Source: a bacterium
GTDB lineage: Bacteria; Pseudomonadota; Alphaproteobacteria; Micavibrionales; UBA2020
Assembly: GCA_029945425.1 (NCBI GenBank)
Contig: JAQSDV010000004.1
Coordinates: 978,991-1,042,990 of the forward strand
Length of the DNA: 64,000 bases
Direction of reading: 5' to 3'
Under the pieces are notes generated by a model that was given only the letters and a program-made list of their open reading frames with translations, was not told where the DNA came from and searched no databases. Below, in pieces: positions 26,597 through 35,131 of the stretch. Each line of letters begins with the position of its first letter. The stretch's first letter is position 1. Position numbers and translations under genes: made by a program.

Positions 26597-27430
26597 ATGG
26601 CTAAACATCCCGGTCTCGACCTTCTCAAAGAAGCGTTCAAAAAACTCGCTGCCAAATACGTCACTCCCGAAAATGCCGACAAACTGACCCGCACGGCTGC
26701 TTCCGGCGGCCAGGCTGCGGTCAACAAGGGCCTCGCGGAATTCCCCAAGGCCTATGTGAAAGACGCTGCCAATGATTTCTACGGCATCCTGAAAAGCTCG
26801 GAAATTTCCGATGGCATCAGCCAGGCCGCGCGCGCTTTCGACGAAGAAAAAGTGAAGGCTCTGCTGGATAAAGGCATGGCGAAGCTGCAGGAGGAAGAAA
26901 CCTCCCTGAAAGTTGCGAAACAGATCAAGGACGTTCTCGCAAAAACCTCGAACGAGCAGATCGAACAGGGCCTCGACCAGGCGCTGGCGACCCGCGCTGA
27001 CGGCGAAGCGATGATCATCAAGGCGCTGTTCGAACAGTTCAAGCCGATGCTGGACGATGCACGCAACGGTTCGGTCGAAGATGTGGCGGCGCAAGTCCGC
27101 GACATCGCGGCGACCATCCCGACCGACGCGATCGCGATGCAGGCAGCGGCGCTGACCCGCGAAGTCACGCCCGAGCGCGTGTCGGCGCAGGCCGATGCGA
27201 TCGTGGGCAAACTGCCCTCCGGCAAGGCTGTCGCTGACATCGTTCACGGCCTCGGCGAAATCGCCTCCGACAAGCTGGGCGCGATTGCCGCTTCCAAAAC
27301 TCCCGCCAACGACGTGAAGTCGCTGCCGGCGGAATTTGCGGCCGCAGCGCAAGGCCTCGTCTCGAAAATCATCGCGAAAGACAACGAGAACAAGGCAAAG
27401 CCGCCCAAAGGCGCAAAATTCGACCTGTAA
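26597..27430 (+). CDS. Helical cytoplasmic protein of unknown function
   Basis: A 277-residue protein with no signal peptide or membrane helix, predicted almost wholly alpha-helical with Ala-, Lys- and Glu-rich heptad-like stretches. It ends in a basic tail (KAKPPKGAKFDL). GGAG lies upstream of the ATG at 26597, and a strong hairpin terminator lies after its stop, so it looks monocistronic. I do not recognise the family. The AKPPK tail recalls the tail of the LPD7-like protein at 6.8 kb, which could be chance. Confidence 0.75.
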   Translation: MAKHPGLDLLKEAFKKLAAKYVTPENADKLTRTAASGGQAAVNKGLAEFPKAYVKDAANDFYGILKSSEISDGISQAARAFDEEKVKALLDKGMAKLQEEETSLKVAKQIKDVLAKTSNEQIEQGLDQALATRADGEAMIIKALFEQFKPMLDDARNGSVEDVAAQVRDIAATIPTDAIAMQAAALTREVTPERVSAQADAIVGKLPSGKAVADIVHGLGEIASDKLGAIAASKTPANDVKSLPAEFAAAAQGLVSKIIAKDNENKAKPPKGAKFDL

Positions 27431-27492
27431 TTTATAGGCCGGATCAAGAAATTATCTTCATTTCCGATTTCCCTATTGGATGAAGGTTGATG

Positions 27493-27532
27493 ACGGGCAG
27501 GAAGCGGTGACGCTTTCCTGCCCGTTTTCTTT
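27493..27532 (+). terminator. Intrinsic terminator after the helical-protein gene
   Basis: ACGGGCAGGAAGCG (27493-27506) pairs with CGCTTTCCTGCCCGT (one bulged T) around a short loop and is followed by TTTTCTTT. It lies only a few bases before the next start codon at 27539. Confidence 0.85.
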
Positions 27533-27538
27533 GGTGCT

Positions 27539-28768
27539 ATGCTGTCAGCCATGGACAGTTCATCATCCCGCAGTTTTTATAAAGACCTGCCGCCCTTGCA
27601 ACCCGGCGGCGGCATGCTCGACATCGCGCAGCACCATGTCATTCCCGACGACTGGTGTGTTGTGATTGTCGATATCGTGAATTCGACCAAGGCGATCGAG
27701 GCGGGGAAGTACAAAGACGTCAACATGATCTCGGCATCCTCCATCACCGCCGTGCTGAACGCGACGGGGCGCGAGGAAATTGCCTATATCTTCGGCGGCG
27801 ATGGCGCAACGCTGCTGGTGCCGGCGGCTCTCGCCTATGACGTTGCGGCCGCGCTCTATGGCACGCGCCTGATGTCCGAAGACATCTTCAACCTCGAAAT
27901 GCGCGCCGGCATCATTTTCGTCGAGAAGCTGCGCGAGTTGAATGCACCTGTGCGCGTCGCCAAAATAGAAGTGGCGCCGGGCGTGTATCAAGCGACCCTG
28001 TCGGGCGACGGCGTCACGCTTGCCGAAAAAATGGTGAAGGACAAGGAGGAGGGCGCGAAGCACGACATCACCGCGCTGTTCCCCAAACACGCGCTTGCCG
28101 CCAAGCCGCCCGATTACAAAGGGCTGCAATGCCGCTGGCAACCGCTCTATGCCCGCAACGGCGTTGACCTGTCGATCATTGTGCAGGCGCGGCAGGGCGA
28201 TGATACGCAGAAAGCGGCGCTCTATGCCGAGATGCTGGGAAATATCGAAGAGCTCTGCGGGCCTGCCGCCAGCTGGAAACCGGTTTCGGCAGGGCAGCTG
28301 ACGCTTGGCAACACGCCCGCTGCGCTCGCCACGGAATCAAAGGTGCAGACGCACGGGCAGGGCCGCAAGGCGTATCTGAAATACCTGTGGGACACCGTGC
28401 TGATGTCGAATGTCGGCAAGCTGATATTCCAAACGGGGCTGAAGGCAGGCACGCTGGACGGCAAGACGTATAAGAAATCGATGGAATCGCATAACGACTA
28501 TATCAAGTTCGACAATACGCTCCGCCTTGTCATGGACGTATCGCAGGACATGGAAACGTCGCTGCGCCATTATTTTGATATTCTGGTCAGCCAGGGCAAG
28601 ATTTTCTACGGCATCCACTCCGCGCCCTCCGCCCTTATGACCTGCATCATTTTCGATTATGCCAGCCAGCATTTCCATTTCATCGACGGCTCCGACGGCG
28701 GCTATGCGCTGGCGGCCAAGCAGCTGAAACAGCAGATGAAGGACGTCACGCAGGGGATTGCGGGCTAG
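27539..28768 (+). CDS. DUF3095 protein (nucleotidyl-cyclase-like)
   Basis: A 409-residue cytoplasmic protein matching the DUF3095 pattern: FYKDLPPL near the start, VVIVDIVNSTKAIEAGKYKD with two metal-type aspartates/asparagines, VNMISAS, and AYIFGGDGATLLVP. The DxxxST…GGDG layout resembles class III adenylyl/guanylyl cyclase palms. No catalytic activity has been established for the family that I know of. The C-terminal half is a second domain of unknown role. The ATG at 27539 directly follows a terminator, so its promoter must be very close or inside the preceding gene; an in-frame ATG at 27551 is an alternative. Confidence 0.85.
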   Translation: MLSAMDSSSSRSFYKDLPPLQPGGGMLDIAQHHVIPDDWCVVIVDIVNSTKAIEAGKYKDVNMISASSITAVLNATGREEIAYIFGGDGATLLVPAALAYDVAAALYGTRLMSEDIFNLEMRAGIIFVEKLRELNAPVRVAKIEVAPGVYQATLSGDGVTLAEKMVKDKEEGAKHDITALFPKHALAAKPPDYKGLQCRWQPLYARNGVDLSIIVQARQGDDTQKAALYAEMLGNIEELCGPAASWKPVSAGQLTLGNTPAALATESKVQTHGQGRKAYLKYLWDTVLMSNVGKLIFQTGLKAGTLDGKTYKKSMESHNDYIKFDNTLRLVMDVSQDMETSLRHYFDILVSQGKIFYGIHSAPSALMTCIIFDYASQHFHFIDGSDGGYALAAKQLKQQMKDVTQGIAG

Positions 28769-28783
28769 CGGGGTATAATAAAT

Positions 28784-29656
28784 ATGATCCGCGCCATTAT
28801 TTCATCGCTCGCGATGCTCTGCCTGCTGGCGTCACCGGCATTGGCAGAGGGTTCGTTTATGAAACGCCTGCATGACCGCATGGCGGCAAAGCAGGACGGC
28901 AATACTGCTACAATCGAAATCGCGGGCTTGAAGACTGCTTACTGGCTGCCGGAAACGGACGCGCCCGCGCCGCTTATCATTTTTTCCCATGGCTTCGGCG
29001 GCTGCAAAACGCAGAGCAAGTTTTTGATGCTGGCGTTGGCCACTCACGGCTATGTCGTCGTCGCCCCCGACCATGCCGATGCGATGTGCGGCATGGGCAT
29101 GAAGCGGCCGGAAGAAAAATTCAGCGACATCGAAAAATGGACGGACCAGACCTACAAAAATCGTGGCGATGATATCCGGAATTTATATGCCGCGCTGAAG
29201 GCAGATGAAACATGGCGCCAGCGCATCGACTGGAAACGTGTTGCACTGGCGGGACATTCGCTTGGCGGTTATACCGCGGTCGGGCTTGCGGGCGGCTGGC
29301 CGTCGTGGAAGATGGATGGCATCGGCGCCGTGCTGGCATTGTCGCCCTATGTCGGCCCCTATGTCGCAAATGGCGACCTTGCGCATCTGGGCGCGCCCGT
29401 GATGTATCAGGGCGGAACGCGCGATGCCGGCATCACGCCGATGCTGAAGAAAGAGGGCGGCGCATACGACAAGACATCATCGCCCGCATATTTTGTCGAA
29501 TTCGAAAAAACCGGGCATCTCGGCTGGACCGATTTGTCAAAGGCCAGCCAGACGCGCGTGGTGGATTACAGCCTCTGGTTTCTGGATCACGCCCTGAACA
29601 AAACAGATGTGCCGCTGCCCCGTGAAACAGGCGTCAGCGACATCCGCGCGAAGTAA
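28784..29656 (+). CDS. Exported alpha/beta hydrolase
   Basis: A 290-residue protein with a signal peptide (cleavage near ALA-EG). It has an alpha/beta-hydrolase domain: oxyanion segment FSHGFGGCKTQ, nucleophile elbow LAGHSLGGYTA, and a probable catalytic His in EKTGHLGW. It resembles predicted dienelactone-hydrolase or PAF-acetylhydrolase-like enzymes. Ester or lipid hydrolysis in the periplasm is likely, but the substrate is unknown. It is 15 bases downstream of the DUF3095 gene and probably cotranscribed. Confidence 0.85.
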   Translation: MIRAIISSLAMLCLLASPALAEGSFMKRLHDRMAAKQDGNTATIEIAGLKTAYWLPETDAPAPLIIFSHGFGGCKTQSKFLMLALATHGYVVVAPDHADAMCGMGMKRPEEKFSDIEKWTDQTYKNRGDDIRNLYAALKADETWRQRIDWKRVALAGHSLGGYTAVGLAGGWPSWKMDGIGAVLALSPYVGPYVANGDLAHLGAPVMYQGGTRDAGITPMLKKEGGAYDKTSSPAYFVEFEKTGHLGWTDLSKASQTRVVDYSLWFLDHALNKTDVPLPRETGVSDIRAK

Positions 29657-29658
29657 AA

Positions 29659-29946
29659 TCAGTCTTTCGGATTGTGCATTTCCTTGAGCGCCAGGAACAC
29701 CTTGGTATCGGGGCGCGCGTCGCGCAAAATGTCCTCGAATAAAAGGCGCAGCTGGTCGAGCGCGGAATCCACGCTGTCGGCATCGCCTTTGAGGGTTTGC
29801 TTGGGGAGCTTCAGCTCCCATTTCACGTCGCCGCTATAGAGCATGGAAAAACCATCCCCCAACATCATGTTGATGTCTGCGTATTTCTGGCCCAGCGTCC
29901 CGTTGCCGAGGATCGCCTTCATGCGCTTGATAGATTCGTTGGTCAC
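29659..29946 (-). CDS. Small protein of unknown function
   Basis: A 95-residue protein from a GTG start at 29946; an internal ATG eight codons later is possible. Sequence is mixed alpha/beta with no signal peptide. It contains a Trp-bearing strand (SGDVKWELKLP) and a C-terminal helix. It is convergent with the hydrolase gene (two bases between stops). A 9-bp perfect inverted repeat lies about 60-80 bases upstream of its start and could be its operator. I do not recognise the family. Confidence 0.65.
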   Translation of the reverse strand: MTNESIKRMKAILGNGTLGQKYADINMMLGDGFSMLYSGDVKWELKLPKQTLKGDADSVDSALDQLRLLFEDILRDARPDTKVFLALKEMHNPKD

Positions 29947-30004
29947 ACCGTCTGCCCTTTTTCGCCCCGTTAACCGGAGTCAAAATGAAGTAGAGGTGAA
30001 AGCC

Positions 30005-30027
30005 TACTTGCTTGACATAAGCAAGTA
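30005..30027. promoter_or_regulatory. Perfect 9-bp inverted repeat, operator-like
   Basis: TACTTGCTT (30005-30013), spacer GACAT, AAGCAAGTA (30019-30027). The symmetrical 23-bp site overlaps a TTGACA hexamer on the plus strand. It lies upstream of the small minus-strand gene at 29659-29946, within the gap before tRNA-Thr. The length and symmetry fit a dimeric helix-turn-helix repressor site; no cognate regulator is next to it. Confidence 0.5.
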
Positions 30028-30230
30028 AAGGGGATTCTGGGGTATTTTAGTACGACTAAGCCTGCTTACTCAAATTGTGCCAAAAAGGCGTAAAACATCC
30101 CTGATACGCGTGCTTAAATTCTGTTTAGTGCCCCTTTAGTTTAAAAAGGCATCAAATTTGATTAAGGTGATCGAAGTTTTTGCCATTCGGCGTACAAAAC
30201 TGTCAGAAAGCGCGATATTTGGAGAGAAAA

Positions 30231-30305
30231 TGGTGCCGACGGAGAGGATTGAACTCCCGACCTTCGGTTTACAAAACCGCTGCACTACCGCTGTGCTACG
30301 TCGGC
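30231..30305 (-). tRNA. tRNA-Thr (UGU anticodon)
   Basis: On the minus strand: acceptor stem GCCGACG/CGTCGGC, D arm with AGCACAGCGG, anticodon loop TTTGTAA with anticodon TGT, T arm GGGAG-TTCAATC-CTCTC, discriminator A and encoded CCA. Length is 75 bases. Confidence 0.96.
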
Positions 30306-30500
30306 AACCGGGCTTTGCGGTGGAATATACGTAATTCCTGAAAAACCCTTATCTTTTTATAGGTCACGCAGCGAAATTTTCAAGAAAAATCGGCAGACAT
30401 CGAAACTCTAGGCGCAGAGTCAATATGTGTTAATATATCAGGGCTATATTAAGGGGAAGTGCGGCATCGTCCACGCCGCGCGCATTCGGGGTCCATTCGC

Positions 30501-31679
30501 GTGTCGCAGCAGAAAAGTCCGCATGAAGATTTCATCATGTTCACGATCATCGTGGGCATCGGCGCGGGGCTGTGCTGGGTGATCTGGCATTTCTTCAGCG
30601 CGGAACTGACCAACATGGTCCGTTATGTGCGCATCGTCGAGATGTGGATCGTGCGCGGCGTCTACGGCAAGAATTTCGGCATCGGGGATTCACAAGGGCG
30701 TGAGCTGCTGCAGGTCTGGCAGGGCTGGCTGCCGCGCGCGCCGGTCGAGGATATTACCATCGAGCATATCAAGCGCTCCACCCTTGTGGCTGTCGTGCCG
30801 CTGAAATACATCTTCCTTGCGATCATGGCGGTCATGACCGTTTTCACGATCTTCCGCGGGCCCGGAACGCAATACCGCCGCAAAATGGGTCTCGAGACGC
30901 TGATGCAGGAACAGGCGAAATCATTTCCCGCCATCAAGCCCTTCCTGAAATTCGACCCGCGCAAAATGCCGGGCCGATCGCCGGGACAGCCGGTGCCCGA
31001 ACAACTGCCCCTGTTCTCCGAAGCGCTGTCGCCCGAAGAATGGCTTGCCTATCATTCGATCCGCTGGTCGGGCGGGCAGCTGGATTATAACGCCGCCTAT
31101 CACGCGCTCGCCGAACAACTGGGCAAGCGCTGGGAAGGGCCGGAGGCACTGCCGATCCACGCGCAATGCCTCTACGCCGCATGCGCGCTGAAGCTGATCC
31201 GCAAGCGCAAGGACTGCGAAGAAATCCTCAACATGATGTCCGAAAGCTGGACGGGTGACGGCGGCTTCCGCGCCTCCGCCAAGCTGAAGTCCAAGGTCAG
31301 GGCGGTCATCAAGAACCCGAAAACCGGCGGCGCACTCCGCAAATTCGCCGACCAGCATGCCTATGAAACCACTGCCATGCTGCGTTGCGTGATGCGCGCG
31401 CGGGAGGAAGGCGGCGTCATGGCGCCCGCTGAATTCGTCTGGATGCGCGGCCATGACAGGACGCTTTGGTATCCGCTGAACAACCTGGGCCGCAAATCCT
31501 ATTGCGCCGAGGCATCGGGCGCGCTCGTGCATTTCACGAACGAACTGATCGCCGGGCAGAAAATTCCGACGCCCCGTTTCGACGAGGTGATCCGCGGTTT
31601 GGAAGTGTACATGAAAAGCAGTTCCGCCCGCCCGATCCCCGAGCTCGAGAAAAAAGGCGCGAAAAAAGAAGACGCATAA
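30501..31679 (+). CDS. dotM: Type IVB secretion coupling-complex protein DotM/IcmP
   Basis: A protein of about 392 residues with two N-terminal transmembrane segments (MFTIIVGIGAGLCWVIWHFF and VVPLKYIFLAIMAVMTVF) and a large soluble domain. The C-terminal region with the LWYPLNNLGRKSYCAEASGA motif matches DotM/IcmP of Dot/Icm systems and TrbA of IncI plasmids. DotM partners DotL at the inner membrane to recruit substrates. I place the start at GTG 30501 (VSQQKSPHED), preceded by GGGG; a GTG at 30459 and an ATG at 30537 are in frame. It opens a four-gene plus-strand operon ending at 35126. No other dot/icm genes are in the window. Confidence 0.85.
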   Translation: MSQQKSPHEDFIMFTIIVGIGAGLCWVIWHFFSAELTNMVRYVRIVEMWIVRGVYGKNFGIGDSQGRELLQVWQGWLPRAPVEDITIEHIKRSTLVAVVPLKYIFLAIMAVMTVFTIFRGPGTQYRRKMGLETLMQEQAKSFPAIKPFLKFDPRKMPGRSPGQPVPEQLPLFSEALSPEEWLAYHSIRWSGGQLDYNAAYHALAEQLGKRWEGPEALPIHAQCLYAACALKLIRKRKDCEEILNMMSESWTGDGGFRASAKLKSKVRAVIKNPKTGGALRKFADQHAYETTAMLRCVMRAREEGGVMAPAEFVWMRGHDRTLWYPLNNLGRKSYCAEASGALVHFTNELIAGQKIPTPRFDEVIRGLEVYMKSSSARPIPELEKKGAKKEDA

Positions 31680-31691
31680 AGGAGAGTGGAT

Positions 31692-32201
31692 ATGTTCGCC
31701 TGCACAAGCAAAGACGTGGATGCCAAGGTTGTCGGCTCCGCCCTCGTGGTGTCCTTTTCCGGCCAACAGCCGAAGGTCTGGCGCGCCGATATGTCGGGCC
31801 TTGCGACCGCCACCCTTGAACTCCGCGACGCGGGCGGCAAGTCGAGCGTCATCCTGAACAAATCCGGCCAGCCGGAAGAAGTGATTGCGACATATCCCGA
31901 CCGCGAAAGCGCGGCCCATGCGCACAAGATGATCACCCGCGCCATGCTGCGCGGCGATGTGCAGGCGGGCGGTGGCCACCAGGGCAACGGCATGATCTGG
32001 CGCGTGGTCAAATGGGGGATCGCAATCGTTTTCCTGCTGTTCATCATCGATACCGCGTCGACCGCCGTGCGCAATTATATGGCGGGTGGCGGCAATCCCG
32101 GCCCTGCGCGCCCGACGATGGACGGCACGGAAATGGGGCGCAACCCCTATGCCAAGCCGGGCGAGCCGGTGCCGGCGGACCAGCTGTTCGGCGGCAAGTA
32201 A
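31692..32201 (+). CDS. Single-pass membrane protein between dotM and dotL, unknown
   Basis: A 169-residue protein: a beta-rich cytoplasmic domain (about residues 1-95), one strongly hydrophobic helix (MIWRVVKWGIAIVFLLFIID, about residues 100-120), and a Gly/Pro-rich tail. The ATG at 31692 has AGGAG seven bases away; the GTG at 31686 is less likely. I do not recognise the family. Its position between dotM and dotL, with 12- and 28-base gaps, argues for a role in the same coupling complex. Confidence 0.75.
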   Translation: MFACTSKDVDAKVVGSALVVSFSGQQPKVWRADMSGLATATLELRDAGGKSSVILNKSGQPEEVIATYPDRESAAHAHKMITRAMLRGDVQAGGGHQGNGMIWRVVKWGIAIVFLLFIIDTASTAVRNYMAGGGNPGPARPTMDGTEMGRNPYAKPGEPVPADQLFGGK

Positions 32202-32229
32202 GTTTAATTTTTAAGGAAGCAACGATCAC

Positions 32230-34803
32230 GTGGCTCTGCGGGAAAAATATCAGATAAAAGGCGGGGATCTCCTCCGCGACGCACGCCCGTGGACGGTGCG
32301 GATGAAGGACACGGCGCTCGAGCCGTCGACGTCTTCCATCATTTTCGCGATGGTGGCGACCGGCTTCCTCGCGACCCCCGCGCTGCAGTATTTCGGCGAT
32401 ATCGTCTTCATCATCTTCTGCCTCTATTTCCGCTGGCTGATGAAGCAGAAAGTGTCGCTGCCGTTCAAGCTGCCGAAATCGGCGCTGATCAAGGACCCCA
32501 ATTTCAAGCAGCCCGACGGGTCGCTCGGCATGGCCGACGGCATCCTCTACCTTGGCAACGACCACGAAACGAACGAGGAAATCTGGTTCACGAACTCCGA
32601 CGCCCGTACGCACTGCCTCTATCTCGGCACGACCGGCTCAGGTAAAACCTACGGCCTTAAATCCTATGCCTGTAACGCGCTCTGCTGGGCGTCGGGGTTC
32701 ATTTACATCGACGGTAAAGCGGACACGTCCTTGTGGTCCACGATCTCGGCAATGGCGCGCCGCTTTGGCCGCGACGATGATTTGCTGATCATGAACTATA
32801 TGACCGGTAACGTGTCGGGCCGCGTGCCGTCGAACACGCTGAACCCGTTCTCCTCGGGCTCGCCGTCTTACCTCACCAACATGCTGACCTCGCTGATGCC
32901 GGATTCCGAAGGCGACAACGCGATGTGGAAAGAACGCGCGGTCGCGCTGGTGTCGTCGCTGATGCCCTGCCTTGTCTGGAAACGCGAACACCAGAACATC
33001 CCGCTTTCGATCGGCGTCATCCGCCAGTTCCTGCTGTTCAAGGCCATCATCAAGCTCAGCCGCGACGCGGCGGTGCCGGAATCGCTGCGCGCGGCGGTCA
33101 AGGGTTACCTGAACGAATTGCCCGGCTATGTCGATCATGTGTTCGATGACGAAGGCAACGAAAAGCCGATGCCGCCCGATGCAGGCGCGGTCGACACCTC
33201 CGTCCCCCGCCAGCAGCATGGTTACCTTTCCATGCAGTTCACGCGCTCCATGCAGTCGCTGGGCGACGATTACGGTTTCATCTTTGATACGCAGGCCGCC
33301 GACATCGACATGCTCGACGTCGTCCTGAACCGCCGCATCCTGATCGTGCTGATCCCCGCCCTTGAAAAATCGGGGGACGAAACGGCCAACCTTGGTAAAA
33401 TCATTTCGTCCACGCTGAAGGGGATGATGGGTGCGACGCTCGGTAACTCGGTCGAGGGTGAATCCTCCGTCGTGATCGAGAACAAGCCCACCAATTCGTC
33501 AACCCCCTTCATCGCGATCTTCGACGAGGTCGGTTACTATACCGCGTCCGGTATGGCGGTCATGGCGGCACAGGCCCGCTCGCTCGGCTTCTCGCTCGTC
33601 TTCGCGGGCCAGGATTTGCCCGCGCTGGAAAAACGCGTGAAGGAAGAAGCACGCTCCATCACGGCAAACTGTAACATCAAGCTGTTCGGCAAGCTTGAGG
33701 ACCCGACGCAGACGAAAGACTTCTTTGAAAAAACCGTCGGCACCGCGCTTGTGACCGAAGTCTCCGGCTTCTCGCGCGGCGGGCAGGGCGGCGGCGGCGG
33801 CAAGGCCTATATGGACAGCCAGCAGGCGAACGTCCAGCAGCGCGCCCGCGCCTCATATGACGGATTAAAGGGTTTCACTGAAGGCCGCGCGATCGTCGCC
33901 TTCGGCAAGAGCGTGGTCGAGATGCAGGTTTATAACTCCCACATCGGTGATGCGAAATCGATGCGCGTCCACCGTTTCCTGCCCATCCCGCCGCCGGCGG
34001 AAGAGGCGCTGGAATCCTTGCGCAACGTGAACGACGTGTTGAAGCGCCTGCGCAACCCGAAATGGGATCCCGCCGCGCTGCAGTCCGGCGTCAACAATGA
34101 TATCGAGGCGCTTGCCGCCGGTTTCTCCGCCGCGAAAAAAGGCGGCGGCAGCCTGCTGGAATGCGGCGTGAATGCCGTGGCGCAGGTCGCCGAAGCGCAT
34201 AGCACCATCAAACCGGAAGACGCAGCAGCCGTCGACGCACCCGCGACGGGTGCCGCCACGCCTGCAACCGCCGCCATCACCTCGCCCGCGGAAAAAGCCG
34301 CAGCGGTCGCCGTGGCGCAGGCGACAGGCAATACCGGCCCGCTCAACTGGATGCAGGTCATCGGCGCTGCGGATGCGGCATCAAGCGCGATCCGCAAAGA
34401 GCCGCCCGTCACCGAAGCGCAGGCCGCCGCACAGGCAGCACCCAAAGCGGTGTCGTGGGAAGACGTTATCAGCGCCGGTGGCGCGCCTGCCAAGGAAGCG
34501 GCCGTTACGGCGTCTGCCGCAGCGCTGCCCGCCCCGATTTCGTGGATGGATGTCATCGGCGGGGCTGATTCCACTGTCGGCCCCAATGCCGTCGCCGAAT
34601 CACGCAACGAAAAACCCGCAAGCCCCGTTCAGCTCCCGCCCGTACAGCAACCTGTGCAGCAGCCCCCCATGATGTCGCCGCCCTGGGATCCCGCGCCTGC
34701 GGTGGAACAGCTGGCGAAAGCGGCTGACCAGGAAGTCAAGGCACCGCTCAGCTGGGCGGATGTCATCGGCGTCGAAGCCGGCAAAAAAGATGGAGAGACC
34801 TGA
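32230..34803 (+). CDS. dotL: Type IVB secretion coupling ATPase DotL/IcmO
   Basis: An 857-residue VirD4/TraD-like coupling protein. Two transmembrane segments lie at about residues 36-75. Walker A is YLGTTGSGKT (residues 131-140), and Walker B is FIAIFDEVGYY at about residue 424. The body aligns with DotL/IcmO and TrbC of IncI plasmids; these ATPases select and feed effector proteins or DNA to the secretion channel. The C-terminal ~220 residues are Ala/Pro-rich and contain four copies of a motif of the form [LVI]-[SN]-W-x-[DQ]-V-I-[GS]. In Legionella the DotL tail binds adaptors such as DotN and IcmSW, so these copies may be adaptor docking sites (inference). The start is GTG at 32230. Confidence 0.88.
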   Translation: MALREKYQIKGGDLLRDARPWTVRMKDTALEPSTSSIIFAMVATGFLATPALQYFGDIVFIIFCLYFRWLMKQKVSLPFKLPKSALIKDPNFKQPDGSLGMADGILYLGNDHETNEEIWFTNSDARTHCLYLGTTGSGKTYGLKSYACNALCWASGFIYIDGKADTSLWSTISAMARRFGRDDDLLIMNYMTGNVSGRVPSNTLNPFSSGSPSYLTNMLTSLMPDSEGDNAMWKERAVALVSSLMPCLVWKREHQNIPLSIGVIRQFLLFKAIIKLSRDAAVPESLRAAVKGYLNELPGYVDHVFDDEGNEKPMPPDAGAVDTSVPRQQHGYLSMQFTRSMQSLGDDYGFIFDTQAADIDMLDVVLNRRILIVLIPALEKSGDETANLGKIISSTLKGMMGATLGNSVEGESSVVIENKPTNSSTPFIAIFDEVGYYTASGMAVMAAQARSLGFSLVFAGQDLPALEKRVKEEARSITANCNIKLFGKLEDPTQTKDFFEKTVGTALVTEVSGFSRGGQGGGGGKAYMDSQQANVQQRARASYDGLKGFTEGRAIVAFGKSVVEMQVYNSHIGDAKSMRVHRFLPIPPPAEEALESLRNVNDVLKRLRNPKWDPAALQSGVNNDIEALAAGFSAAKKGGGSLLECGVNAVAQVAEAHSTIKPEDAAAVDAPATGAATPATAAITSPAEKAAAVAVAQATGNTGPLNWMQVIGAADAASSAIRKEPPVTEAQAAAQAAPKAVSWEDVISAGGAPAKEAAVTASAAALPAPISWMDVIGGADSTVGPNAVAESRNEKPASPVQLPPVQQPVQQPPMMSPPWDPAPAVEQLAKAADQEVKAPLSWADVIGVEAGKKDGET

Positions 34804-34805
34804 GC

Positions 34806-35126
34806 ATGATGGAGTTCTTTCAGACCTTCAGCAAAATCCTGATGATACCGTCGGTGGTCATCTTCTTTTACGACCTCTGCTACCAGTGGTTCGTCAAGAA
34901 TACGGTCAAGTTGCTGCCCACCAGGGAATGGGTCACGAAAATTTCTCCCGGCCTGTCGAGTGACTTTCACAGCCTGATGCTGAATATGGGGCCGACAGGG
35001 GCGAAGATCGAAATGCTGCCGGCCTGCATCATCTTCTTTATTCCTGCGCTGATCTTCTATCTTATCTACCGCCTGATTTTCGTCCTGCAGGGCGGCAAGG
35101 CGGGCGGATACAAGTCACGCCACTAA
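34806..35126 (+). CDS. Small two-pass membrane protein downstream of dotL
   Basis: A 106-residue protein with an N-terminal hydrophobic segment (ILMIPSVVIFFYDLC) and a C-terminal one (LPACIIFFIPALIFYLIYRLIF), flanking a short soluble loop. It starts two bases after the dotL stop, so the genes are translationally linked. Legionella also has small membrane proteins near icmO (for example DotJ/LphA types), but I cannot align it to them with confidence. A stabilising subunit of the DotL–DotM complex is a reasonable inference. Confidence 0.75.
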   Translation: MMEFFQTFSKILMIPSVVIFFYDLCYQWFVKNTVKLLPTREWVTKISPGLSSDFHSLMLNMGPTGAKIEMLPACIIFFIPALIFYLIYRLIFVLQGGKAGGYKSRH

Positions 35127-35131
35127 CACCG

